A stretch of DNA of 64,000 nt from Seriola aureovittata (GCF_021018895.1 NC_079368.1:10905501-10969500), one strand, 5' to 3'; positions 1 through 43,500 are shown, counted from the first letter of the stretch. Made by a program: numbers and translations. The notes: a model not told the origin generated them from the sequence alone.

Positions 1-22564
<22,564 letters not shown>

Positions 22565-22837
22565 CTGCAGGAGAACAGCACTTAGTCAGGCATGAAGAAA
22601 TTGTTTTCAACAAATAAATTAAGCTGAGGAATTGTTTTAGTTTTGGACTCTGTTACATTCAAATAGTATTGTTCTTTTGCCAAGCAGTATACTGTAGTCG
22701 ACCTGTCTATACTGACAGGCCGGTAGAAGAGTGTCACACTATTTCATTTCTAATCTGTCAAGCAGTAAATAAAAATTGTGTTTGCCAGTGATGTAAAGTA
22801 TCTGTTATTGAAGTGATGAGTTATAGCGCTAGTGTAG

Positions 22838-23176
22838 GCATGCAACTATTAATCAGTTTCATGATTAACAATGTGTCAAATATGTTGTCGATAAATTGAC
22901 TAATTGTTGGACTATAAAATGTCAGAAAATACTTTAAAATACTAGATACAAGATCCTAGAACAAAAGATGACTCCTTCACGGAGCTTGTCTGAACTCCAA
23001 GCCAAACGTTTTTGAAAATAATACAATGTAAGACAAAGAAAAGATGAAACCTTAACATTTGAGAGGCTGGAATCAGAATATTGTCGACAGTTTTCCTTGA
23101 AAAATTACACAAATGATTAAGCAATTATCAGGATAATTAGTGATCAATTTTCTGTTGGGTGCCCTAATATTTCAGC
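22838..23176 (+). repeat. Dispersed repeat copy, family R2 (forward orientation)
   Basis: It begins with a degraded gcaactattaatcag end, contains ggactataaaatgtcagaaa and the ggctggaatcagaata block, and ends near gatcaattttctgttgg. The order and sequence match the reverse complement of the copy at 13070-13366. Both copies are diverged, which points to old insertions. Mobilised noncoding repeat is the best description; I see no coding capacity. Confidence 0.65.
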
Positions 23177-26166
23177 TGTACTTTGATGTATTTACTTCAT
23201 TAGGCTGAAAATGTTATGCTACTTTAGGTTTGGTTACATTTCAATACTTGACCTGCTTATGAGACTATGAAGTCTTTTCACCTGTTGTTCAGTGTGGGCC
23301 AATCAGAGCTTATGTATACACCTGTCCCCGCCTACACCTGTTGAACCAGGTGACACATCAGCAGCACTACACACGACACTGCTTATGACGAGAAGAATCC
23401 TAATTCACCATCAAAAGATAAAAAACACTGGTCTTGAGTTGAATCACTATATAAATCTTTGTCGCGCGTGACACAAATAGGAGGACACGCGCTACACTGC
23501 AAAAAAAGAGTGGTACGTGCTACATACGTGCTATATTTAAACGTAACTTGGCTAAGTTCCAGAGACCTTTTATGCCATGTCACTATTTTCAAACTTCAGG
23601 ATATATGACAAATTACACGTGACCCATTTCACACGAGAAGGACATTTTAGAAGATTTTTTTTTTTTTGTAACAAGCATAAGTTTAGCCTTCACTTGTTTT
23701 AGCTTGTTTATATTTATGCAGTGTATTAGGTTACATGACGACATGGTGGCCGACAATTTGTCAAGTGAACAGACATTAAATAAAACTGTAGAAGACTGCA
23801 TTGATATTACCATCTCAGAAGTTGTCCACCTGTGTTTTTCAGCTGGTTTTTCAGCTGGTTTCTTCAGCTGGTTCAGACGCTGTCGTTGCTGCCGCCTCTG
23901 CGCAGTGGAGGATCCTACTGAGTATGAGATGAGGCTGCAAAAGTTTCATATGACACAACTATAAAAGGTTTAAAAAAAAAAAAAAAAAGACTGGCGCCAT
24001 ACCCAAACTGCACACGTTGCTCCTTTTTTTTTTTTTATTTAGTAAATATTACTTACACATTTTCAAGAACACATGCTACAGAATTTCAGATTTACAGCTC
24101 CTAAACAATAAAAACAGCTCTTGAGAACAAAAATACCTGATGACTAAGGAAAATGTCATCTAGGCTTTGAACACTGAGAAAACATTCAAGTTTTTTTTTC
24201 TTTTCATTTATTGTTTTTTTATTTAATTTTCAACCATTTCTGAACAAGGCCTCTTAAACTATGCAGTAGTGATTGTGCAGCATATATAATATATTCCTGG
24301 TGCTGCTAAAGCTCCCTTTGGTTTGTGCTTCTCTGCAGCGGTGATATTAGCACCCAAACGTATGGAAAAGGGCCCCGGTGACTTTGTAATTTATGATCTA
24401 ATCTTTTTTTTTTCTTTTTTTTTTACCTGATGTTGTCTACCTAACTAATGATGTTGCAATACCATCTAATGCAATTTGAATAGAACCTGGTGCTACAAAG
24501 CAGTGCAAGTTTGTAGTTTCAAAGTCAGACATTTCAGTGTGCATAGTACAAAAACAGTACCTACTTAAACTATGCAATAGCTTGTATCAATTGCTATGCC
24601 AAGTCTGATTTGCAAGTCATCCCACAGTTTTTATTTACATGTTTGAGTTAGACTCTAACTTCCAATGGCCACACTGTCTCAGCATTTTGTAACTATGCAG
24701 ACTCCAAAAATGGAGCTTATTAGCATAAAGCAGCTTTAAAATAATAAAACAAAATTGAAATCCCTGCATTCATTTCATAGTTAATGTCATAAATTGATGG
24801 TTTGTCATTGTGTTAGTCTAATGTGGCCTTGATGATCAGAGTCTTTAATTAGTTTTGTGTTTTGGCTTTAAAACGACATAAACCCTACGCAGTGTTCAAA
24901 CTGAAGCACAATCATCGGACTCCTCAAATCACACACTGACTGATTGCTTTACATCCAAATTATGAATTATGTACATTTACAAATACACACACAGCCTAGG
25001 GAGCACCATGGTAACTTAACATATAGCAAACAAACTAGTAACCATAGTAACACTACTTTACATTCGATACCATACACTACACTGTACATTAAGGCATGAG
25101 GTGTTGTTGATGCAAAACAGCAGTAGATTCAGTGAGAAATGCAATGCACTGAGGAATGAAATGCATGTCTATGAACTTTGTCATTCACACCACCAAGGCA
25201 AATGATAACAATTATAACAATATAGACCTGGTGTTAAACTATTATAATAAACATATATTTGGTGAGATCAAATAAATAAATTAATTTATGAATAAATGAA
25301 AACATTCAGAATTAGAATAAAGCTGACTCTAAAAGAGTGCAATGCTCCTGCTGGCTCATCCCTCTGCCTAATGTCTGACCATGTATGCCAAAAGATTTGA
25401 ACTATTATGATATCCAGAATGACAGTTCCTATGTTTCATTAGCAATAGACAAAATTAATGTAATTGCTACTGCTTAGAGCACCAGCACCATCACTTATAT
25501 ATAGCTTACACTTTAAATGACAATGAATCAACTTCATCTATTTTGCCGTGAGCCCTGTTCATGCAGTGTAGTTAGGTCAGGAGTTATTACAAGCAAGAAA
25601 TTGGTTTTGTCACTGAATTGTTTTATACCACTTAATCATTTGAAGCTCTTTGTTGGGCTCTATCTAATATCTGTCTAGTCAACAACTGTATGGAAAAGTA
25701 TAACCAATCATATGCAGAATTAAAGCAAGCCTTTCTTTAACATGTGCTGCAAAGCAAATGCTGCAATCAGAATTTACTCTTTTGATAACAATGGTGAGTT
25801 TATGAATGTACCATAAGTCTTTATAATGTAAGTTATATAAACATGTGTCTACTTTGCACTGTAATCCTATTTTACTATTAGTCAACTATTCATTTGAACT
25901 GCCTGTAATTTGCATGTATACTACAGTATATAATAGAAGTTACTCGAGGTCAGCACGATGAGTATTCAGTTATTTTCAACAACAGTTTGTAGCTGCACAG
26001 TAACTAAATGCAAGTCGGATAAGTCAAGTCTATATTCAGTATATGTATTACTCAGTAATACGGTATGAGTCTTCTCACTGCCTGCAGTGCACAATATTAG
26101 GAAAATGCACATTAGTGTGATGCAAGTTACTTGCAGTTCATCTATTTTTTTCTACAATTTACAATA

Positions 26167-26256
26167 CTACCCATCTTCACTGAGCACCATGCTTACAAAT
26201 CCAAATAATGCTGCAGTCCATCCTACAATCAGGTAGATGACAATCTTGAACATATA
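26167..26256 (-). CDS. Candidate terminal exon or small ORF encoding a membrane segment
   Basis: On the minus strand a strong polypyrimidine acceptor (about 26286-26257, ending cacctcacag) precedes an open frame of 29 codons and a TAG stop. The peptide is Q/YM followed by FKIVIYLIVGWTAALFGFVS and MVLSEDG: a basic residue, about 20 hydrophobic residues with Gly-Trp in the middle, and a short acidic tail, as in the last helix of a membrane protein or a small single-pass peptide. An ATG at 26253 would give a 28-residue peptide. An AT-rich stretch free of convincing genes follows, consistent with a 3' untranslated region. I could not identify the family, find upstream exons, or link it in phase to pebp4 or rhobtb2. 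It may be a chance frame. Confidence 0.3.
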   Translation of the reverse strand, partial: YMFKIVIYLIVGWTAALFGFVSMVLSEDG

Positions 26257-27322
26257 CTGTGAGGTGTGCAAAACAAATCAAGAAAATGATTTGATTTAAA
26301 CCTCCTCACAACTTTTTTTTTTTTTTTTTTTTAAACATCTTAAACATCATGGTCTCGTATCTTCCCCAGTTCCTTTTTTAAAATTTGCGGCAGCGTGTCA
26401 TGACACCATACTGTCTTTAGTGCCGTTCACCAGGATCCTGCTACTGGAGGTTTTTGTGTGTGTCTCTGTGGAGAAGAGTCCAGAAAGTGCTCGAGGTGTG
26501 TAAGAGAATATGGATGACTTCACCCAGGCATGAGGAAGCCTCTTGCATGTACAAGTCTCACACAGCCAACTGCAGACAGTCAAGGGGCATCCTCTGATCA
26601 ACTAAGATAAATCTCTAAAGGCCAAATCATCACCAGTGACAGATGCGTCAAACGCCACCGTCACAGAGGAATGGTAATGTATATGTCGTCGCTTCAGCTC
26701 TGGAAATGCTGCTATTGGTTCTGAGATGTGTAGTTTTCCAGGATGACAGTGAACATGCTAATGGGACCATTCAATGTAAATCTGAAAGACTTAGGAAACA
26801 TGTGTGCCAACAAGCCTCATCAAGCAACACATCGGAAATAATATGATCTGGTTTGTTTTTGCTGGCATTTTACAGAAAATACAGATATTTTCCTTGATTT
26901 GGGATCTCTTGTGTCTCAGGACACTGAATGCATTCATGTAAACTAAAGCCCTTTTGTGACAAGAGGCCACAAATCACAAGATCACAATACTTAAATGCGG
27001 AGTGTGTTCAGACTCACGTCACTTTTAGCTGTGCAAGCTGTACACAAACATTCAAAAACAGAATGACTGTACAAAAATAAAACTTGCCAGTATTTTCATT
27101 TATGCATACACGATCGTAGTCAGCATGGTTAGAGTGAATGACTTCAGTAATTGATTCCTGGCTATACTATTGTTACATCCTGTTGATGAGATCATACTGT
27201 ACACATAGTTTGGTAGATTGTACAAACACTTAAGGGCAAAGTGTTATATCTCTGAGACTTAAGTTCTGTGTTGAATTGCTGGTTGTTGCAGCTGATAAGC
27301 AGCACTTGGTTATCAGTTCAGG

Positions 27323-27328
27323 TTTATT
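27323..27328 (-). terminator. Candidate polyadenylation signal of rhobtb2
   Basis: An AATAAA hexamer reads on the minus strand about 400 bp after the rhobtb2 stop codon. It is the nearest good match I noticed; actual use is unproven. Confidence 0.35.
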
Positions 27329-27730
27329 GATGATAATTATGATCATAGGTGGAAAGTTCTGTGCCAGCAGAAACCTACTTTTAAAACTTAAAACTCAGAT
27401 GTTGAAACATATAAACAATCAGTGTGAGTTGTTATTTGCGCCAGTTACACTGTGCCATTTGTCAGTGAGGTTCATATCACTGAGGTTTGAGTCTCATGTA
27501 CACCGAGCTAAAAATATAAGGAACAAAACTCAACTGTAACTGCCAGATTGAGCTGACCTTGCGAACCTGGAGGAGTGCCGTTTGACTGCAGAGGCAAACA
27601 AACAGGAGGAGAAACTGTGTGCCTGAATAATTGGGGCGTACCTAGTCAGCAGTGCTTATCTTCTTTTGTATCTTTTACAACTCGCATCCACATTGATGTA
27701 CTCCAGAGTGGACCTGGCCTTACCACTTGG

Positions 27731-36187
<8,457 letters not shown>

Positions 36188-37058
36188 GTTTTCACTGAGT
36201 TTTCATTGTCAGTGAGATATAGTGGCTGTTTCCACTCCAGTTCAATGCAGTAACTCCATCCCTGCAGCGTCAGATGATGCAGTTTAGGGAAGAGTTATTG
36301 TATGTTTTTCCTCCCTCATTCTCTGCTGCCGTCAACCACATCATTCAACAATGCACAACAACAATGCAATCCAGTGTTTGTACATCTTTGTTCCAGGACC
36401 AAGAGGATCAAATTACAGTTGACCTTTATACTCGCAACTTTTAGAGTGCATTAAGTCCAAACCTGCAGTTGTTGTAAAAGAAAGGCTTCAAATTGGTAAG
36501 CTGATTGCAACAAACTATTACCTTTCTTATTTTATTGAGTTACTTGTCTGAGTGGACAACGTATGTTAATGTTCCTAAATGACCTCAGCCAACTCACAAA
36601 GTGAAATGTACTTTTGCTGTTGCTCTGGAGGACTCGATGATACCGAAGCAGAGGAGTGACATATTTTATCTATGTAGTCTGTTTTATTCAACTCCTGCAA
36701 TGTTCAGTCTGCTCCAGCAGGTGAGGCTGACAGTCTACATTTCCTTCATCCTGCCCTTAATTCACAGCAATAAGCAGTTGATAATAAGCGGAGAGCAAAG
36801 GCTGGAATATTTTCCTTCAAAATAAAATAGATGAAAGAAATAAAAAGAAAGGTTCTTATAGCAATTTTGTTGTAAGAAAGACTCTTCTATTAACTTTAAA
36901 GTAGTCAATCAATTAACCAATGTTAGTTTGCATTAACAGAGAAACAGAAGTAATAGCAACTGAGACATAAATATATGTTGTGATGGCTGTTTGTTTTAGC
37001 CTGTCCCTGTTTCCCTCTTTTCAGGTTCTTCCTGATTCATAAAAACGAGACATACAGT

Positions 37059-37162
37059 AAACGAAACCCTACATTTGGTGTCAGCGAGCAGAGAGCACGG
37101 ACATATAGGACAAGACAGATTAGATAACATTTGGCATTTCTCTTTTACTCTTCTTCTGGGAA
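37059..37162 (+). promoter_or_regulatory. ido1: Candidate interferon-response sites upstream of ido1
   Basis: 37059-37066 reads AAACGAAA, a match to the IRF half-site AANNGAAA. 37154-37162 reads TTCTGGGAA, a perfect TTCN3GAA STAT (GAS) palindrome. They lie about 550 and 455 bp before the ATG. Mammalian IDO1 is strongly induced by interferon gamma through such elements, which makes them plausible, but short motifs like these also occur by chance at this frequency. Confidence 0.3.
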
Positions 37163-37616
37163 TTGGTGTTTTTTTAATGTTCAGTCAGCCACTTTTCATT
37201 GGACCAGGCTGTCCACATTACTGCTTATATGTAGCATTTGGCGGCTTTTAACTTCTTCACAGTTTCCTAAAAGCAATTTAAGACGAATTAAAGTCTCCAA
37301 ACGATTGTAATTCAGTATAATTCAGCAGGTGCTGGTCAAAGCCTTTTCTCAGCTTTGATGCTCGTGAAAGTGTAGTATAACAGCTGCAGTCTGTTACTTA
37401 ATGATTCACAAAGTGAAGCGTACGCAATGATTTGCCACATTTTACTTGGAATTGTGCAACAGCAGAGGTGAGGGATAAATGTTGTGTAAGCTATAACCAT
37501 TGATGACAACAACTGTAAAGTGAACTCTGTGCCAGAGTCCAGTCAGGTGAGGGTCTCTTGAACTATTCAGATAGTCAGAGGATTGTTGCTGTCTGTGGGT
37601 TTCTGTTACTTTCTCT

Positions 37617-40255
37617 ATGGCTGCGGTTGAAACTGACTCCAAAGCTCCTTTCTCTCTGGACTCCTACCATGTCTCTGAGGAGCTCGGCTTCATTCTCCCT
37701 GAGCCTCTGGTAGGTGGAAAAGCTTTTTTTCACTTTTAAAATTTTTTTTTTTTACACAGGCAGTCCCAAAAACCTGACTGCCAGGAGACTGTAGGGTCTG
37801 GATAATATTGTAAATAGGACTTTAATTAAACAAAATCCAATAATACTGATTTCTTTATAGACAAAGACACAAATATGGTGCTGATAGTTTAGCAGTTATA
37901 AAACTGTGAACTCGTGGCTGATGTTATTGATTGAGATCAGCTGACTGAGAGAAGTTGAAATTTGGCATTTTTCATGTTTGTTTTGTGTATTGAACTTCAT
38001 TCCTACAGACAGCATGTGTTTACAAAATCACATTTGCCTCTACAAATCCAAGATCACTGTGCACGTAACAACATAAAATTAAATTGAAATCTAGGCTCAC
38101 AAGCCTTTAAATTCAAATTAAAAATGTGTCTGATTGTTCCATCATTTGCAAATTCACATCTGTGCACTGCTGTGTTTCATTTCCTTTTGAACATTTTCTC
38201 CTGATGCACACATTGTTGCAACTTCATATTCAAAGAAAGACCTTCCACCATACTACAAGCCATGGATGGATATTGCCCTGAGAGTTCCAGAGCTTGTGCA
38301 GTCTCATGAGCTGCGCTCCCATATTAACCAGGTAAATAGGGACAATAAACTGGCAAGGACAGTTCACTGTGTTTGTTGAGCCATGGTTCAGTGTCATTTT
38401 CTATTCAGATGCCGATGCTGAGCAGCAAGTTTCTGCAGAAACACCGTGAGTTACGGCTGGCCCACCTGGCCCTCAGCGCGATGACCATGGGTTATGTTTG
38501 GCAGGAGGGCGAGAATGACACAGTTGAGGTAACTCTATGTCTGTCGGTTTGTGTTGTTGTCATATTTACTTTTTCCCCTCTTCCTTCCTTCCTGCACTGC
38601 TATTAGTTGCCCAACAACATACAGTTTATATGAATACTTTTCCCTTTTTAATAATCTTCCATTAAGACGCTGCCATGTAACCTGGCTGTTCCATTCTGGG
38701 AGGTGTCACAGCGTTTAGGACTTCCCCCAATCTTCACCCATGCTGATGGAGTGTTGGCTAACTGGAGGAAGAGGGACCCTGAGGGGTGAGGCCAGTTTTC
38801 ATCCGTAGGTGGTTTGATTAAGTCCTTGATAAGTGTTTTTACTAGTTTTTCATGTACATCTTTGTATCTCCTGTTCCAGGCCTTTTGACATGGAGTGAGT
38901 ACATTTTCCTTTTAATACAGTTCCTCTATTCATTATGTACAATAATATTTAGATGTGTGCAAAATGTATTGGTTTATTTACCTCACACAGGAACCTGGAG
39001 CTCCTGGTCAGCCTCCCAGGAGGAGACAGTGTGCGGGGTTTCTTCATGGTCACTCTGCTGGTGGAGCTGGCAGCAGTTCCTGCACTGAGGGTGAAAAATA
39101 AGTCAAATCATACAATGTGTACTTGTGAAAAAAACTATCTAGAGGAGTGTTTGTGTCTGAGCTGTCGACTGAAGAGCATAAAAGTTCCATTAAAACAAAC
39201 AAATAAATCAAGGAAATTTAAGACAAAGCCACTGTAACTGGACCTTTGTTGCAGAGCATTCCTACTGTGGTCAATGGTGTCGGGTGTGGTGACACTGAGG
39301 CTGTGGCCAGGGCTCTGGAGAACATCAGCCAGTCTATGGAAGACATGACAGATGCACTCAAATTGATGCAAGGTAGTCACTCAGACATATAACGTACATG
39401 TATCGATATTTATCCTATTAACAAATATTTTTGATCAATGCAACTTTTCTTAAGTGCACGTGGAGCCTGCAGTCTTCTATGGCATCATGAGGATCTACCT
39501 GTCTGGGTACAGAAACTTTTGTTTATATTGCTTTCATTAGTTATCTATTTAGTCATTTATTTGTACAGTGGAACATGTTTTTGAAATGTGTGCACATGTG
39601 TGTGTGTGTGTGTGTGTCTCCATGTACTTGTAAATAGGTGGAAAGACAACCCCAGTATGCCAAAGGGTTTGGTTTATGAAGGGGTCCAGACAGAAGCGAT
39701 GGAGTACTCAGGAGGGAGCGCTGCACAGAGCAGCCTGCTGCACTGCTTTGATGAACTTCTCGGAGTCAAACATGAAGAAAAAAGTGGTACGATGGCTAAT
39801 GTTTTGTCCTTTGAATGATTGCATCAGTGCTGGAGAGGAATAAAAAGCACTCACTGCGAGGATAATGCCTTTTTATAGGTGCCTTTCTTACCCGCATGAG
39901 GAACTACATGCCACCTGCTCACAAGCAGCTGATCCAGGACATCTCGTTGCAACCCTCCCTGAGGAGTTTTGTCCAGCAGCAGGCCGACGAGCGGTTAAGC
40001 CAGGCTTTTCAACTCTGTGTCACAAGACTGTTGACTTTGCGCAGCTACCACATCAACGTCGTCAGCCGCTTCATCACTGTACCTGCTGCCCGCGCACGAC
40101 AACTCCGTGACCAGAGCCGGGACCTCGAGGAGGAGATGATCAGCAGAGCACCCACTGCACTGGAGGAGAGGGGCACCGGTGGCTCTGGTATCATGACCTT
40201 CCTAAAAACTGTGAGGGACCAAACAAAAGACGCCTTCCTGCCTGAGACGAGTTAA
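37617..40255 (+). CDS. ido1: ido1, indoleamine 2,3-dioxygenase
   Basis: Ten exons: 37617-37709, 38236-38331, 38409-38528, 38667-38785, 38880-38894, 38991-39090, 39255-39372, 39455-39506, 39638-39786, 39879-40255 (TAA). All junctions are AG/GT and in phase, giving 412 aa (human IDO1 403, IDO2 407). The enzyme is a cytosolic haem dioxygenase that oxidises tryptophan to N-formylkynurenine, the first step of the kynurenine pathway. Visible landmarks: proximal haem ligand His345 in LRSYHINVV (human IDO1 His346); distal-pocket Phe165, Phe228 and Arg233 (human Phe163, Phe226, Arg231); [37 protein letters not shown]. Human Ser167 is Thr169 and Phe227 is Tyr229 here; overall wording ([15 protein letters not shown]) is closer to IDO2, as expected of the single fish proto-IDO, usually named ido1. 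The start ATG opens exon one with a good protein fit but has T at -3. No frameshift or stop; the gene looks functional. Confidence 0.96.
39597..39617. repeat. Short (GT)n tract in an ido1 intron
   Basis: About ten GT units in the intron just before ido1 exon nine, about 20 bp upstream of its acceptor (taaatag). Confidence 0.9.
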
Positions 40256-40372
40256 GAGATGAAGTTGATGTGAACTGTTATCACTGAGAATACGCAGCAG
40301 ATCAACTATATCACTTAAAAGAGGAAGTAAATCACCTCTGATTATTGAGCACACTATTTAATCCAGTATGTC

Positions 40373-40378
40373 ATTAAA
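40373..40378 (+). terminator. ido1: Candidate polyadenylation signal of ido1 (proximal)
   Basis: An ATTAAA hexamer lies 118 bp after the ido1 stop. A second, canonical signal is at 40532. Which is used cannot be told from sequence. Confidence 0.35.
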
Positions 40379-40531
40379 AGGATTTCTTTTGGCAGAATGA
40401 GAGTGAGTGGCCTCCATTGCTTGTCTTACATGGAGCATTGTTGTGTCTGTCAACAAATCGACACTTAATAGGCATGAGTGACAGCCTTCATTCAGTCCAA
40501 ACCATAATTCAAACAATTGTTGATACTTTCC

Positions 40532-40537
40532 AATAAA
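40532..40537 (+). terminator. ido1: Candidate polyadenylation signal of ido1 (distal)
   Basis: A canonical AATAAA lies about 277 bp after the stop codon, which would give a short 3' untranslated region typical of fish genes. A further AATAAA is at 40838. Confidence 0.4.
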
Positions 40538-43500
40538 TTCAACCACTAATTCCTTCTTTAATCTGAACTGGAACAAAAATGCATCAGACATCTGTTCCAG
40601 ACCCAGGATGTTTGGACATTAGCCAACCCAAATTATTACTAAACCACCTTACTTTTGGAGAAAGGGATTGTGAGATTCAGTTCAACTGAAGTTTAGAAAA
40701 TAACAAAGGTTTGTTTTCTGCAACTTGAAAATGTGGCAGCATTAGTTTTTTATTTCTAATCATCCACTGACACTGGTTTAAAAGTAAACACCATAATTAA
40801 GAGAAGTTTCCAGTTGTTTAAAAATTATGAGATGAAAAATAAAGTACAGCAATACCTACTCAAACCATGGCAGGGCAGTAAAAGGCAGCCTTATAAACCA
40901 GACCATGGGAAGATTTCATAGAGTTTGCCTTTAAAAAGCTGTAACAGTGGGCAATACCTGAGTGCAACAAAGCCAAGCAAGTCACTGATTTTGCCATGTC
41001 ACACAGGACAGACCTGATGGAATAATGTACTCCATCATTAATTATTGTCACTTGAAGATGTGTTGAAATCCTCACTAGCTAAAAATCACCCTCACATTGA
41101 ACCTGACCTTTCTATCTCTGAAAATAATTGTCCTTTGTTGCATCCTAACTCTACCGTGCTGTTTCACAAAGGGGTTGTCATGTTGAAGCACAATGCACAA
41201 TGCAGTGCAGAGATGCATCACTTATCAGAGTGGTTACCTCAGCACTCCTGCCATCCTCCGCGAGCCCACATCCAGCCCTCACATGCCCCACTGTACTTCC
41301 TGGACTGGGACTGTGGAAAACCCAGAGCAATGAAGGGATGGATTGTGCCATGAATCGCTCACGCTGTGTAATCTTCACCTTTCTTGGCTCGTCTCCACTG
41401 GTGTTTCATTACAATAACAGCCCTGCAAGATCAGATAAGAGACCGAGATGTGGCAATTAACCATGACGATTCCTCCCAACGTGAGCGATCTACTTCATCT
41501 TGTACCTTTTTTTCACATGCTGGGTAGTAGGGAAGACAATGGAAGAGCAAATGAGAGAGAAAAAAAAAAACAATTACAAATGCAGCCTGTCAAGATTATA
41601 GTGTGACAGACATTAAAGGTTTTTCTTTGAGTGTGGAGGAGGACAGACGTTTTAAGCCATTTTGTTCTGATTGATGTACAGCAAATACATTAGAAGTGTA
41701 TAAGTGAGTGTATAAGTGAGCAGTCACTGGGAGTCATTCATGTTTTCACTCACGCTCAGACACGTTACACAACCTGAGAAGCCATTCGTACAAAAAAGAC
41801 AGGAAGACCCCTGGTGAGGAGGTGAAAGGTGAAGAAAACTACGCGGGGATGGAGAGAGTTGGGTGGCGTTGAGGACAAACATGATCACATGTCACAATGA
41901 TGTGATTAGAGCCTTCTTCAACAGCCAAAGCAAATAATCCCCTTCCTTATTGCCTGACTGTGGAGGACTCCCTGACAACCCAGTAAACACAGGCCATCTC
42001 TAAGGATGTCTTCATTGTGTAGTCGAGGCTGGGCCTGCAGGGCTGCCGCTGACGTTTCACCTCGTGTCACAACACTGGCTGGTTTCAGTGTGGGTCATGA
42101 CACAAACATACATGTGCACACACCCGCTTACGAATAATTTGTATTGCACTGACGGCGTTGTGAGATGCATAGCGAAATACAAGTGTATAAGGGATCGGTT
42201 TTAATCAATGAATGTAATAAATGTTCCAGAGGAATCAACTACAAACGTTCTGCTGTATTTGAGTACAAACTTACCATGTAAATGCTATCGAGAATCAATT
42301 CGGCAAGCTAAATAAGTGATTTTCCTCACGGCAAAAGGGCATCTGGAGTCATTCTTGTTTTCATGAAATCCACTCAAACATCCATATTCCATCTATCAGA
42401 GCCGACAGGATTACAGGCGTGGGTTCTCCTTTTGGTTAGACAATCGGATGTCTGTGCCTTGGTGGTTAACCACAGGATATCCTAGATTCTGTTATTTCAA
42501 AATTGAATTTATGATGCTTCTACTTACCTCAAGCCAAGCAAAGCCAGGACCTTTTCTCACCCTGTGAATGAGTACTTTCAATGGCAGGAGCTAGGGGACT
42601 GATTGTCTTTGGCGTACACATGACGGGCGTAACTGGGAATTATGAGCTGTATGTGCAAATACAGTAGGTGACTCTGGGCGTTTTTCCACTTTCTACTCAT
42701 CTTGACTTCACTATCTTTTTCAAACATCTATGTCTACACACCCAGAGGTCAAATACGTCTTCATAATTCACTTACTGATCAGTTTGGACACACCCTCAGT
42801 TAAATTGTGTTAAATCTGAAGTCTGTGTGTCCTATTAGGCTGTCATCAGCGTTATTTCAACACCATGTCCAAAATTTGCTTTTAGATGATCGGCATCCAT
42901 AGTCTGAAATCTACTTTTGTTTGTCCTCTTGTTTCGCTTTCTATAAATACACACACTTGAGACCATAACACACCATTTAGACCAAACATTCATGAGGAAC
43001 TCTATTAGTTTGAGGGTGGAAATAGTGAGTACCCAGGTCATCCTTCCTATAGTACATTTATTAGCAAGATTTCCATAGAAGCCTTCTTTCTAAATACAAG
43101 CAAATGTAGCTGACATTCACTGTATTGTGGGTTTTCAGACTTCACTTTTCTGCCTACGAGTCACCATTAGACAAAACATTACACTCATCTTTCACCCACC
43201 CCGTCTTTCTAATCATTTTTTTTAACCCCCGCTGCTCTTTGTACATGACTTGTGCGGTCTGTTGGACCAGGTTACAGGCTTTTGATGTAGTCATCTTACA
43301 GCAACTTTATCACTTCCTCCCCACTGAGTTGACTGAGCCACATGAAAAAACAGGAGAAAAAAAAGAGGCTGTCATGTTCACAGCCAGCTTGAAAGGCTGC
43401 TTTTTCAGGTGTAGAATTACTGTTGTTGCCAGTGTTGATGATCCGGCCCAGGTAACGTCACCGACTCGACAGGAAAGCACACGTCACGCTGCAGCCTTTA

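Larger units (their letters stand above)
22565..27730. other. pebp4 upstream region and rhobtb2 3' flank
   Basis: The interval between the first recognised pebp4 exon and the rhobtb2 stop codon should contain the pebp4 first exon and promoter and the rhobtb2 3' untranslated region, all on the minus strand. No pebp4 first exon could be identified. The part from about 23.9 to 26.1 kb is very AT-rich with many T runs and would suit a long 3' untranslated region. It also holds an R2 repeat copy (22838-23176) and the orphan membrane-segment exon candidate ending at 26167. Confidence 0.5.
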
